A stretch of DNA of 31,124 nucleotides from JBBKWQ01 sp037969115 (GCA_037969115.1 JBBKWQ010000122.1:1-31124), one strand, 5' to 3'. Positions 8,382-16,687 are shown, counted from the first letter of the stretch. Numbers and translations are program-made. The notes: generated by a model from the sequence alone, not told the origin.

Positions 8382-8476
8382 CGGTCGGTTCCAGAGAAAC
8401 CGTCGAGTCGGCACGGTGATCTCACCCTACAGAATAGGCTTCCGCCGCGAGTCGCCATGCGCACGAGAACCGACCG
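8382..8476. promoter_or_regulatory. divergent control region of osmoprotectant locus with 10-bp inverted repeat
   Basis: Between the divergent starts at 8359 and 8513, CGGTCGGTTC (8382-8391) and its exact reverse complement GAACCGACCG (8467-8476) flank the promoter core. Candidate -10 elements are TAGGGT (8429-8424) or TATTCT (8436-8431) on the minus strand and TAGGCT (8435-8440) on the plus strand; -35 elements are weak. The layout would suit one regulator controlling both directions, but no regulator gene is adjacent. Confidence 0.45.
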
Positions 8477-8512
8477 CGTCAAGGTAGCGATCGAACCCCA
8501 GGGAGATCTCAC

Positions 8513-10174
8513 GTGGCTGAGTACGACTTCATCATCATCGGCGGAGGGTCCGCCGGATGCGCTCTCGCGAACCGCCTGAGTGCCGACCCGGCGAATCGGG
8601 TCCTCGTGCTCGAGGCCGGGCGACCCGACTACAAGTGGGACGTCTTCATCCACATGCCCGCCGCGCTCACGTACCCCATCGGAAGTCGCTTCTACGACTG
8701 GAAGTACGAGAGCGAGCCAGAACCTTTCATGGGAGGCCGACGCGTGTACCACGCCCGCGGCAAGGTGCTCGGGGGGTCGAGCAGCATCAACGGGATGATC
8801 TTCCAGCGCGGCAATCCCATGGACTTCGACAAGTGGGCGGCAGAGGACGGCATGGAGCAGTGGGACTACTCACACTGCCTGCCGTACTTCAAGCGCATGG
8901 AACATTGCCTCGCAGGTGGCGACGAATGGCGGGGTGACGCCGGACCACTCATCCTCGAGCGGGGTCCAGCCACCAACCCACTGTTCAAGGCGTGGCTCGA
9001 CGCCGGGCCGCAGGCGGGATTCAACAGCACCGACGACGTCAACGGGTTCCGCCAGGAGGGCTTCGCCGCATTCGACAAGAACATGCACCGAGCCCGCCGG
9101 CTGAGCGCCGCTCGCGCCTACCTCCATCCGGTGTTGAAGCGGCCGAACCTCACGGTGATCACCCGAGCGCACACCAACAAGATCCTGTTCGACGGCACGC
9201 GAGCCGTCGGCGTCGAGTATCGACATCTGCGGCGGACGAAGACCGCAATGGCCGACGAGATCATCAGCTGTGGCGGCGCCTTCAACTCACCGCAGCTGCT
9301 CCAGTTGTCGGGCGTCGGCCGGCCGGACCATCTTCGGTCGCTCGGTATCGACGTGGTCGCCGATGTGCCTGGTGTCGGCGAGAATCTCCAAGACCACCTC
9401 GAGGTCTACATCCAATTCGAATGCAAGCAACCCGTGTCGATGCAGCCGTACCTCGCGAACTGGCGCAAGCCGTTCATCGGGTTGCAGTGGCTGGCTCGAC
9501 GGGGTCCGGCGGCGACCAACCACTTCGAAGCCGGTGCCTTCGTGCGCAGCAACCCGAACGAGCCGTACCCGAACTTGATGTTCCATTTCCTCCCGATCGC
9601 GATTCGCTACGACGGCACGTCGCCCACCGGAGGTCACGGTTATCAGGTGCACGTCGGTCCGATGTACTCCGACGCGAAGGGCACCGTGAAGATCACGTCG
9701 ACCGACCCGCGCCGGCATCCTGCGGTTCAGTTCAACTACCTGTCGACCGAGCAAGATCGGCGCGAGTGGCTCGAAGCCGTGCGCACGGCTCGACGCATCC
9801 TCAACCAGCCGGCATTCGACGAGTTCAACGGTGGCGAAGTGTCACCGGGCCCATCAGTGCAGACCGACGAGGAGATCATCGACTGGGTCGCCCGCGACGC
9901 CGAAACGGCGCTGCACCCGTCGTGCACGACGAGGATGGGAACCGACGAGATGAGTGTCGTACATCCCGACTCGATGCGCGTCCACGGCGTCGACGGGTTG
10001 CGGGTGGTCGACGCCGGCGTGTTGCCGGTCGTGACGAACGGCAACATCTACGCACCGACGATGATGGTTGCCGAGAAGGCAGCAGACCTGATCCTCGGCA
10101 ACGAGCCGCTCGCGCCATCCGATGCCGAGGTGTACCGCGGACCGGCGCCGACCGGCCAGCCGGCCGTCGACTGA
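8513..10174 (+). CDS. betA: choline dehydrogenase-like GMC flavoprotein
   Basis: A 553-residue GMC oxidoreductase closely resembling BetA, which oxidises choline to betaine aldehyde and, in some enzymes, on to glycine betaine. The FAD-binding GGGSAG is at residues 10-15, the second GMC signature includes HARGKVLGGSSSINGMIFQRGN, and the C-terminal block ALHPSCTTRMG ... GLRVVDAGVLPVVTNGNIYAPT supplies the catalytic pair H468 and N511, near the numbering known for choline oxidase (H466, N510). The GTG at 8513 is preceded by GGGAG and gives the expected N-terminus. It diverges from the betaine-type transporter, supporting an osmoprotection role. No betaine-aldehyde dehydrogenase gene lies in the window. 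Other GMC alcohol dehydrogenase activity cannot be excluded. Confidence 0.88.
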   Translation: MAEYDFIIIGGGSAGCALANRLSADPANRVLVLEAGRPDYKWDVFIHMPAALTYPIGSRFYDWKYESEPEPFMGGRRVYHARGKVLGGSSSINGMIFQRGNPMDFDKWAAEDGMEQWDYSHCLPYFKRMEHCLAGGDEWRGDAGPLILERGPATNPLFKAWLDAGPQAGFNSTDDVNGFRQEGFAAFDKNMHRARRLSAARAYLHPVLKRPNLTVITRAHTNKILFDGTRAVGVEYRHLRRTKTAMADEIISCGGAFNSPQLLQLSGVGRPDHLRSLGIDVVADVPGVGENLQDHLEVYIQFECKQPVSMQPYLANWRKPFIGLQWLARRGPAATNHFEAGAFVRSNPNEPYPNLMFHFLPIAIRYDGTSPTGGHGYQVHVGPMYSDAKGTVKITSTDPRRHPAVQFNYLSTEQDRREWLEAVRTARRILNQPAFDEFNGGEVSPGPSVQTDEEIIDWVARDAETALHPSCTTRMGTDEMSVVHPDSMRVHGVDGLRVVDAGVLPVVTNGNIYAPTMMVAEKAADLILGNEPLAPSDAEVYRGPAPTGQPAVD

Positions 10175-10196
10175 ACCGCACGAGACGGCACGAGCG

Positions 10197-10835
10197 TCAG
10201 AGGCGCACGTCGCCGGCCTCGGTCGAGACAAGGGCACAGATCGTGCGGCCGTCATCACTCATGCTGGCAGGAGAAACCACGACCCGCTCGTCGTCGAGCA
10301 CGACGAGGTCGAGTACGGCACACCAGTGTTCGAGGTCGGTCACTCGCAGGTCGAGTCGCTTCAGCACCGGGCCGGGCGGCAGCGACTCGGTGGGATGCGG
10401 TGCTGCGCCCCAGTCGATGCAGAACGGCACACCATCGAGGAGCGCATCGTTCGGCGGCATCATGAGATCCCATTCGAGCACGACGCCGTCGGGTCGCCGA
10501 CGACTCATCGACCACGGGGCCGAATAGGCGGCGCCGACGACATCGAGTTCGTCGCGGAGCTGGTCGAGGTGGGCTGCGGGCCGTGCGCACCACGCCACGA
10601 TGCCCGGTTGCTCGATCGAGTCGATGCCGAACGGTCGCGCCGCCCTCGGGTCGGGCTGATCGATATCGGGTCCGATGATCTCGAGGTAGGCCCCACCACC
10701 CAAGTTCACGAGTTCGTTCCGCGTACCGATCCCGATGTGCGGACCGCCCGGTGTCGGGGCCACGCCGAGCAACGTGGTGAGTTCGGCAACCGACGATGCC
10801 ACGTCGGTCGTTGCGTACACGAGGTGGTCGATCAT
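10197..10835 (-). CDS. VOC-superfamily (glyoxalase-like) protein
   Basis: A 212-residue protein of the vicinal-oxygen-chelate fold. It starts MIDHLVYATTDV with the usual first metal-ligand histidine (H4), and has a NLGGGAYLEIIGPD strand with the glutamate expected as another ligand. A second, weaker half follows (DGVVLEWDLM ... LKRLDLRVTDLEHW). The layout resembles the glyoxalase-like domain family PF13468; substrate unknown. The ATG at 10835 lies 10 bases after the stop of the upstream dehydrogenase gene, so the two form an operon. It converges on the choline dehydrogenase gene with a 22-base gap. Confidence 0.82.
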   Translation of the reverse strand: MIDHLVYATTDVASSVAELTTLLGVAPTPGGPHIGIGTRNELVNLGGGAYLEIIGPDIDQPDPRAARPFGIDSIEQPGIVAWCARPAAHLDQLRDELDVVGAAYSAPWSMSRRRPDGVVLEWDLMMPPNDALLDGVPFCIDWGAAPHPTESLPPGPVLKRLDLRVTDLEHWCAVLDLVVLDDERVVVSPASMSDDGRTICALVSTEAGDVRL

Positions 10836-10845
10836 CGGCGAACGC

Positions 10846-11724
10846 TCACAGGCTGATGTCGAGGTCGAACATCTCGCGGAATCGCTTCGTGTACTCGGCG
10901 TCGTCCTCGATCGCGCCCAGTGCAACCCAATCCGAATCCGACATCCTTTCGACGCCGGCGACGAGCTCCTTGGCACCCCAGCTGACTTGGTACCGCAGCT
11001 TCGGCTCATCGGTCTCGATGGCGTGGCGGATGACCTCGGCGACTTCCACCGCGTCGGTGGCGTGCGTGTGACCCGCCGCATACATCAGGAGCATGCGGCG
11101 GTACGGCAGGTCGTATGCGCCGGTCGCGTGCGGGACGTCGATGTTCTTCCCGAAGATCGACGACTTCGTCACACCGGGTTCCACGATCGCGACCCGAATG
11201 CCGAACGATGCAACCTCATGAGCGAGCTCCTCGCTCACACCCTCGAGCGCCCACTTCGCCGCCACGTAGGGAGCCTGTGCGACCGATGCGATCCGACCGG
11301 CCACCGAGGTGATGTTCACAATGGTTCCCGAGCCACGCGCACGCATCTGTGGAAGCACTTCCTGGGCACAACGCACCGCGCCGCAGAGATCGATGTTCAT
11401 CACATCGAGCAGCCGCTCGGAACTGCACTCCTCGACGACGCCGTTGCCGCCGACCCCGGCGTTGTTGACCAGGTGATCGACTCGACCGGTCTTCTCGAAG
11501 ATCTCCGCGAAACCCTGGCGTACCGAGTCGTCCGAGCCGATGTCGAGTTCGACGAGTTCGACGGTGACACCGGCACCGTCGGCCAACGCACGCAACTTCT
11601 CGGTCTTCGCCACCGAACGAACGGTGCCGACGACCCGGTGGCCGTGTGCGGCGAGATGAACCGCAGTGGCGCGCCCGATGCCCGAGTTGGCGCCGGTGAC
11701 GACGGAGACAGGAGATTGGGACAT
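10846..11724 (-). CDS. short-chain dehydrogenase/reductase
   Basis: A 292-residue classical SDR. The cofactor motif TGANSGIG is at residues 10-17, NNAG at 87-90, and the catalytic residues are S140, Y153 and K157 (YVAAK). It is longer than the usual ~250 residues because of a helical C-terminal extension. Substrate not predictable. The ATG at 11724 sits six bases behind a TACGCT hexamer with no Shine-Dalgarno, so the mRNA is probably leaderless; upstream in-frame sequence enters the divergent SGNH gene and is not conserved-looking. First gene of a two-gene operon with the VOC protein. Confidence 0.9.
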   Translation of the reverse strand: MSQSPVSVVTGANSGIGRATAVHLAAHGHRVVGTVRSVAKTEKLRALADGAGVTVELVELDIGSDDSVRQGFAEIFEKTGRVDHLVNNAGVGGNGVVEECSSERLLDVMNIDLCGAVRCAQEVLPQMRARGSGTIVNITSVAGRIASVAQAPYVAAKWALEGVSEELAHEVASFGIRVAIVEPGVTKSSIFGKNIDVPHATGAYDLPYRRMLLMYAAGHTHATDAVEVAEVIRHAIETDEPKLRYQVSWGAKELVAGVERMSDSDWVALGAIEDDAEYTKRFREMFDLDISL

Positions 11725-11730
11725 GGCTGG

Positions 11731-11736
11731 AGCGTA
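11731..11736 (-). promoter_or_regulatory. -10 element of SDR gene
   Basis: TACGCT on the minus strand ends six bases before the ATG, fitting transcription starting at or next to the start codon. No ribosome site is present. Confidence 0.45.
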
Positions 11737-11756
11737 GGTCGCGCGGTTCGCTCGTC

Positions 11757-11762
11757 TACCTT
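11757..11762 (+). promoter_or_regulatory. -10 element of SGNH-repeat gene
   Basis: TACCTT ends eight bases before the ATG at 11771 with no Shine-Dalgarno between. The intergenic space to the divergent dehydrogenase gene is only 46 bases, so both promoters share it. Confidence 0.4.
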
Positions 11763-11770
11763 TGTGCAGC

Positions 11771-13705
11771 ATGCAAACGGTGGTCCGGACGAAGTTGGTT
11801 GCCTCGCGGTCGTCAACCGCGCGTCGTCGAATCATGTTGGCGATCGGGCTCCTTTTGAGCGCGACGGTCGCCGTCTCCGCAGTCGAGGGCAATCCGGTCG
11901 AAAGTGCTGCCGCCGTGGGGGAATCCACCGCCTACACGCCGGTCGGGCCCGAGCGCCTGGCCGATTCGAGACGGCCCGACTGCGGTTGCACGCGGCTCGA
12001 CGCAACGACCCGACGAGTTCGCGTCGGGGGACGAAACGGGATCCCCACCGGGATCAGCGCCGTCGCCATCACCATCACGGCGACGAGGGCGGCCGGCAAC
12101 GGCTACGTCACGACGTTTCCGACGGGCACGAACCGTCCTGACACCTCGATCGTCAATTTCCAGGCCGGACAGGATAGCGCGAATTCCACCATCGTCCGGG
12201 TCGGCGACAACGACTCGATCGACGTCTACTCGAGCGTTTCGGCAGACATCATCGTCGACGTCACCGGCGTATTCCGCGACGCCGATCGTGCTCGTGCCGG
12301 GCGTTTCGTTCCGGTCACGCCGCGTCGAATTCTCGATTCCCGGGCACCGGGTGCCGTCGTCGGACGATTGGGTCCGGATCAGAGCGTCACCCTGCCCATG
12401 CCGAGCGAGGCACCTGCCGACGCTGTTGCCGTCGCGGTGAACGTCACGGCCGTCGACGCACCTGGTGGCTACCTCACCGGGCACGGCGCCGGTCGATCAC
12501 GACCGGAGTCATCGTTTCTCAACGCCAACGCGAACGGAACGCCGACAGCCAGCGCCGTGATCCTGCCGACGACTCGATCGGGCGTCACCATCTGGAGCAG
12601 TGCCGGTGGAAACGTGCTCGTCGACATCGTCGGCTACTTCACCGGACCCTCGGCCCCCCCGTCGTCGAACGGTCTGTTCGTGCCCACTGCACCCGATCGC
12701 ATCCTCGACACCAGGTCGCAGGGGCCACAAGTGTTCCGCAACGGCGCACGCGAACTCGCGCTGCCGTTTCCCGATGCGGCGGCGATCGTGACCAACCTCA
12801 CGCTCGATCTCACCGACGACGCCGGATTCGTCACGGCGTATCCGGCCGGAACGAAACTGCCCGGGGTGTCGGCCGTGAATCCGAACCGCCGGGACCACAC
12901 GTTGCCGAACATGGCGATCACACGAACCTCCACGCGCGGCACCGCGTATTTCTCCACCACGAGTACGCACGTGATCGTCGATCTGAACGGCTACTTCACC
13001 GGTACACCGGTTGCGGCGACGCTGGGCGTGCCGAGCAACGTCAGGCCACCGCGACGCGTGCTGATGGTGGGCGACTCGACCATGGCCGTACTGCGAGACG
13101 TGCCCGGAACCCAGCAGCTCTTCGTCGGGTTCGACCCGGTACTCGATGCCGACAACTGTCGCCGGCTCATCTGGATGTCGTGCAAGAGCCCGACGACGGG
13201 CCGCGTCCCGAACACGGTGCAACAGGCGATCCAGTCGACACCCGGGTACGTCGACGTGGTGGTCGTCATGGCCGGCTACAACGACTGGAACGACCCGTTC
13301 CACCTCTTCGTCGACGCCATCATGGCAACTTCGCGCGCCAAGGGTGCCCGGCAGGTGATCTGGCTCACCTACAGCCAAGGGGTGCCCAGCGAACCGGTGC
13401 ACCAGGCCGCGTACCTGCGCAACACCAACGACCTGTGGGCGGCAGCTCCCGGGTACCCCGACCTCATCGTGGCCGACTGGCGCACGTACAACTCCCGCTC
13501 GAGCGGGTGGATGGGCGCCGACGGCGCGCATCTCCGCAATCGCGGCGGATACGCACTCGCCGACTACATTTCTCGCTGGATCGCTCACCTCGATGGTCGG
13601 CCGTGCCCGCAACCCTGGACGCCTGGCGGAGTACCCGACCGACCGTGTCCCAACCTCAACAACGTCGCGATCGTGCCCGACATCCTGGGCCTGTACGGCG
13701 TCTGA
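11771..13705 (+). CDS. exported protein: three RILD(S/T)R repeats plus SGNH hydrolase domain
   Basis: A 644-residue secreted protein. Residues 17-40 form a signal peptide with an arginine-rich n-region and hydrophobic core (MLAIGLLLSATVAVSA). Three ~115-residue repeats follow, at about 55-170, 179-292 and 303-411. Each opens like FVPVTPRRILDSR and closes like VLVDIVGYFTG, suggesting beta-rich surface or adhesive modules. From about 428 an SGNH/GDSL hydrolase domain begins: VLMVGDST (S436), GYND (N504) and GADGAHL (D584, H587) match blocks I, III and V. The likely activity is esterase or acyl-transfer on an extracellular carbohydrate or lipid; substrate unknown. ATG 11771 is used; ATG 11834 would remove the basic n-region. 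Confidence 0.85.
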   Translation: MQTVVRTKLVASRSSTARRRIMLAIGLLLSATVAVSAVEGNPVESAAAVGESTAYTPVGPERLADSRRPDCGCTRLDATTRRVRVGGRNGIPTGISAVAITITATRAAGNGYVTTFPTGTNRPDTSIVNFQAGQDSANSTIVRVGDNDSIDVYSSVSADIIVDVTGVFRDADRARAGRFVPVTPRRILDSRAPGAVVGRLGPDQSVTLPMPSEAPADAVAVAVNVTAVDAPGGYLTGHGAGRSRPESSFLNANANGTPTASAVILPTTRSGVTIWSSAGGNVLVDIVGYFTGPSAPPSSNGLFVPTAPDRILDTRSQGPQVFRNGARELALPFPDAAAIVTNLTLDLTDDAGFVTAYPAGTKLPGVSAVNPNRRDHTLPNMAITRTSTRGTAYFSTTSTHVIVDLNGYFTGTPVAATLGVPSNVRPPRRVLMVGDSTMAVLRDVPGTQQLFVGFDPVLDADNCRRLIWMSCKSPTTGRVPNTVQQAIQSTPGYVDVVVVMAGYNDWNDPFHLFVDAIMATSRAKGARQVIWLTYSQGVPSEPVHQAAYLRNTNDLWAAAPGYPDLIVADWRTYNSRSSGWMGADGAHLRNRGGYALADYISRWIAHLDGRPCPQPWTPGGVPDRPCPNLNNVAIVPDILGLYGV

Positions 13706-13709
13706 CGAG

Positions 13710-14675
13710 TCACTCGACCTGCGTGCGGAGCGCCGTGATCCAGTCGTCGGCTTCGCGCCAGCGCGCGTCGGCGTGTTCACGGATGTCATGATCGCCGTCG
13801 GCGCGTGCGTAGGAGCCGAAGAACTTCACGCCGCCCTGTTTGGCGTGTAGCGCCCGCATCGTGTCGGCCATCAGATCGTCGCTCACGTGTCCTTCGGCGA
13901 ACATGATGAAGCAGTAGTCGCCGAGCCCGCGACCCTTGCGCGGGCGCGAGATCAGATTCGACAGGTTGATGCGGCGGGCTGCGAACTCCTGCAAGATCGA
14001 GATCAGGCTGCCCGGCTCGTCGGCCCGCTGGTACACCACGAGTGCGGTGCGGTCGTGTCCGGTCGGAGCGGGAACGGATTCGCGCTGCACGAGGACGAAG
14101 CGGGTCTGGTTCCCGGAGTGGTCCTCGATGTCGGCCGCGAGCACCTCGAGCCCATACCGCTCGGCGGCCACCCGCGGTGCGATCGCCGCAGTGGTCGCAC
14201 CCTCTGCACCGTCGAGTTCGCTCACCGTCTTCGCCGCACCCGCGGTCGATGTGGCAACTTCCAGTTCCGCTTCGTCGAGGTGCTCACGAAGGAAGCGGTG
14301 GCATTGCGCGGTCGCCACCGGAATGGAGTGCACGAGCGTGATGTCACCGATCTTCGTTCCCGGCTTGGCCGCAAGACACATGTGGATGTCGAGCACCACC
14401 TCCCGGGTGATCAGCAGGTCGTGGTCGAACACGAGAGCGTCGAGCGTGAAGTTGACCATCCCCTCGATCGAGTTCTCGATCGGCACGAAGCCGAAGTCGA
14501 CTGACCCGTTGGTCACCGCGTCGAGTACGTCGGGCACCGTGCGGAGCGGGACGAGTTCGTAGTTCGACAGGTCGGGCTGGGTGCGGAGTGCCTGTTCGGT
14601 GAACGTGCCGAAGGGACCGAAGAACGCCACCCGGGACGGGACATCGGAGGTCGGCGAAACAACTTGCTGAGTCAT
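13710..14675 (-). CDS. pheA: prephenate dehydratase
   Basis: A 321-residue enzyme that converts prephenate to phenylpyruvate in phenylalanine synthesis. The N-terminal FFGPFGTFTEQA, the IENS block at 66-69 and the catalytic TRF at 191-193 are present. A C-terminal ACT domain (about 210-290) with DEPGSLISILQEFAARRINL should mediate feedback by phenylalanine; its usual ESRP is LISRP here. There is no chorismate-mutase fusion. The stop is only four bases from that of the convergent SGNH gene. The start faces larB across 28 bases. Confidence 0.95.
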   Translation of the reverse strand: MTQQVVSPTSDVPSRVAFFGPFGTFTEQALRTQPDLSNYELVPLRTVPDVLDAVTNGSVDFGFVPIENSIEGMVNFTLDALVFDHDLLITREVVLDIHMCLAAKPGTKIGDITLVHSIPVATAQCHRFLREHLDEAELEVATSTAGAAKTVSELDGAEGATTAAIAPRVAAERYGLEVLAADIEDHSGNQTRFVLVQRESVPAPTGHDRTALVVYQRADEPGSLISILQEFAARRINLSNLISRPRKGRGLGDYCFIMFAEGHVSDDLMADTMRALHAKQGGVKFFGSYARADGDHDIREHADARWREADDWITALRTQVE

Positions 14676-14684
14676 CGGGGAAAC

Positions 14685-14695
14685 AGGCTACGGGT
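14685..14695. promoter_or_regulatory. overlapping divergent -10 elements for pheA and larB
   Basis: Minus-strand TAGCCT (14690-14685) ends nine bases before the pheA ATG. Plus-strand TACGGG(T) (14689-14694/5) ends nine bases before the larB ATG. The two hexamers share two bases. Neither gene has a ribosome site, so both mRNAs are probably leaderless. Confidence 0.45.
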
Positions 14696-14703
14696 CTGCC
14701 ACG

Positions 14704-15468
14704 ATGTCGAGCGTGAACGTTTCAGAGCTCCGTGCACTCATCGACGGAATCCGTGACGGCACCGTGCTTCCCGACGACGCCGTGGCACAACTGTCGCGCC
14801 TGCCGTTCGCCGACGTCGGCGAAGCGCTGGTCGATCACCACCGCCAGCTCCGACAGGGGATGCCGGAGGCCGTGTACGGCCCCGGCAAGTCGCCCGAACA
14901 GTGTGTGCGTATCGTCGGCGAACTCCTCGATCACGGCACCGGCCCGGTGCTGCTCACCAGGGCCTCCGACGATCAGACCAAAGCGACGCTTGCCGCCTAC
15001 GGCCACGACCATCATGTCGAGCAGTTCGGCCGCTGCATCCTCTGGCGCTCACCCCAACCGCCCGATCTCGACGCCCCGCACGTGGTCATCACGTCGGCCG
15101 GCACCGCGGACACGCCAGTCGCGGACGAGGCCGAGATCACGCTTCGGGCGCACGGCATCCGAGCCGAACGTCTCCACGACATCGGCGTGGCCGGCCTGCA
15201 CCGATTGCTCGCCCACGTCGACCCCATCACGGCTGCCGACGCCGTCATCGTCGTCGCCGGCATGGAGGGCGCGCTCGCCAGCGTGGTGGGCGGGCTCACC
15301 TCCGCTCCCGTCGTGGCGGTGCCCACCAGTGTCGGATACGGATCGAGTCTCGACGGCGTCACGGCGCTGCTGGCGATGCACGCCTCGTGTGCGAGCGGCG
15401 TGACTGTCGTCGGCATCGACAACGGATTCGGTGCGGCGGCCGCAGTCACACGAATGCTGCGGCGATGA
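14704..15468 (+). CDS. larB: LarB: pyridinium-3,5-biscarboxylate mononucleotide synthase
   Basis: A 254-residue enzyme catalysing carboxylation and hydrolysis of nicotinic acid adenine dinucleotide, the first step of nickel-pincer nucleotide synthesis. The C-terminal half resembles AIR carboxylase: VIVVAGMEGALASVVGGL (181-198), VPTSVGYG (206-213) and SCASGVTVVGIDNGFGAA. C229 lies in the segment that carries the catalytic cysteine of characterised LarB. The ATG at 14704 fits family length; no ribosome site is present. The stop overlaps the larC start (ATGA). Confidence 0.93.
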   Translation: MSSVNVSELRALIDGIRDGTVLPDDAVAQLSRLPFADVGEALVDHHRQLRQGMPEAVYGPGKSPEQCVRIVGELLDHGTGPVLLTRASDDQTKATLAAYGHDHHVEQFGRCILWRSPQPPDLDAPHVVITSAGTADTPVADEAEITLRAHGIRAERLHDIGVAGLHRLLAHVDPITAADAVIVVAGMEGALASVVGGLTSAPVVAVPTSVGYGSSLDGVTALLAMHASCASGVTVVGIDNGFGAAAAVTRMLRR

Positions 15469-16676
15469 CGCGAACCTTGTGGCTGAACTGCTGCGCCGGT
15501 GTGGCGGGCGACATGTTGTTGGCAGCGCTGATCGACGCGGGCGCCTCGCAACTCGACGTGATGGACGCCTTCGGCAGCCTCGGGTTCGACGGATTCGCGG
15601 TCACGTTCGAGCGAGTGCAGCGCTGCGGCGTGGGGTCGACCTGGGCGAACGTTGTCGTCGATGATCACGACGACGATCATCAGCATCGACCAGCGAGCGA
15701 GGTCATCGCGCTGATCGACCAAGCCGACCTCCCCGACCGGGTCAAGCAACGAGCCGTTCGGGTGTACCGAGCGCTCGCCGGCATCGAGGCAGACATCCAC
15801 GACATGGACCCCGACGACGTCGAACTCCACGAGGTCGGAGCACTCGACTCGATCCTCGATGTCGTCGGCGTCTGTGCTGCGCTCGAATCGTTGCAGATCG
15901 ACCGGGTCGTGTGTAGCCCGATCGCTGTCGGTCGTGGCACGGTTCGCACCGCGCACGGCATCCTGCCGAATCCTGTTCCCGCCGTGAGCGAGCTCCTCGC
16001 GAGCCGCGGCGCTCCCGTGGTCGGCGTCGACACCGGTATGGAACTCGCCACGCCGACCGGGGTCGCTCTGATGACCGTGTTGGCCGACGACTTCGGCCCG
16101 ATGCCACCCATGGTGGTCGCCGCCAATGGGTACGGGGCCGGCACCGCCGACCCGGCCGAGCGACCGAACGTGGTGCAGGCAGTGGTCGGCGACTCGATCA
16201 ACCCGGCGGCGACCGTTGCGGGCGCCGGGCGGGCGGCACGGCTGCTCGAAGCCAACGTCGACGACGTGACGGGTGAGGTGCTGGCGAACACGATCACCGC
16301 GATGTTGTCTGCCGGGGCACACGATGCGTGGGTGACACCGATCGTGATGAAGAAGGGTCGGCCGGCACACACGGTGCACGCACTCTGCGACGACTCTTCG
16401 CTGTCGGCCGTCGCCGAGGTGATGATCGCCGAGACCGGCACGCTCGGACTCCGCGCATCCACCGTCGAGCGATGGCCACAACAACGAGACGAGTCGACCG
16501 TGACGATCGACGGCCACGAGGTCCGAGTGAAGGTCGGGGTTGGTCGCGTCAAGGTCGAGCACGACGACGCGATGGCGGCCGCAGCGGCGACGGGTCGACC
16601 GTTGCGCGACATCCTTCGAGATGCCGAGCAAGCAGCTCGGCCGACCGGATCGCGCGTCGAACGATCGCGGCCGTAA
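15465..16676 (+). CDS. larC: LarC: nickel insertion protein for the nickel-pincer cofactor
   Basis: A 403-residue CTP-dependent cyclometallase that inserts nickel into the dithiolated pincer nucleotide. It begins with the typical WLNCCAGVAGDMLLAALIDAG, has an Asp/His-rich loop DDHDDDHQH at 66-74 (nickel binding or storage) and the conserved LHEVGALDSILDVVG at 121-135. The C-terminal part contains LEANVDDVTGEVLANTI and KKGRPAHTVHAL. Unlike Lactobacillus larC1/larC2, which needs a frameshift, this gene is one continuous frame. Translationally coupled to larB. The sulfur-inserting LarE and a LarA-type racemase are not in the window. Confidence 0.94.
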   Translation: MTRTLWLNCCAGVAGDMLLAALIDAGASQLDVMDAFGSLGFDGFAVTFERVQRCGVGSTWANVVVDDHDDDHQHRPASEVIALIDQADLPDRVKQRAVRVYRALAGIEADIHDMDPDDVELHEVGALDSILDVVGVCAALESLQIDRVVCSPIAVGRGTVRTAHGILPNPVPAVSELLASRGAPVVGVDTGMELATPTGVALMTVLADDFGPMPPMVVAANGYGAGTADPAERPNVVQAVVGDSINPAATVAGAGRAARLLEANVDDVTGEVLANTITAMLSAGAHDAWVTPIVMKKGRPAHTVHALCDDSSLSAVAEVMIAETGTLGLRASTVERWPQQRDESTVTIDGHEVRVKVGVGRVKVEHDDAMAAAAATGRPLRDILRDAEQAARPTGSRVERSRP

Positions 16677-16679
16677 CCT
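16674..16679 (+). promoter_or_regulatory. -10 element of saccharopine-dehydrogenase-like gene
   Basis: TAACCT overlaps the larC stop codon and ends eight bases before the ATG at 16688; no Shine-Dalgarno is present. The gene may thus have its own leaderless transcript besides read-through from larBC. Confidence 0.4.
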
Positions 16680-16687
16680 CAATCGTC

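Noticed and set aside
8359..8752. Upstream in-frame extension of the substrate-binding protein
   Set aside because: A perfect lipoprotein signal peptide and ribosome site fix the start at 8359; the extension runs antisense into betA.
8992..10527. 511-codon plus-strand open frame in another frame over betA
   Set aside because: Arg-rich shadow of BetA, whose FAD and His/Asn motifs are intact.
15012..16682. 556-codon minus-strand open frame opposite larB/larC
   Set aside because: It lies antisense to two clearly recognised enzymes and shows only biased low-complexity composition.
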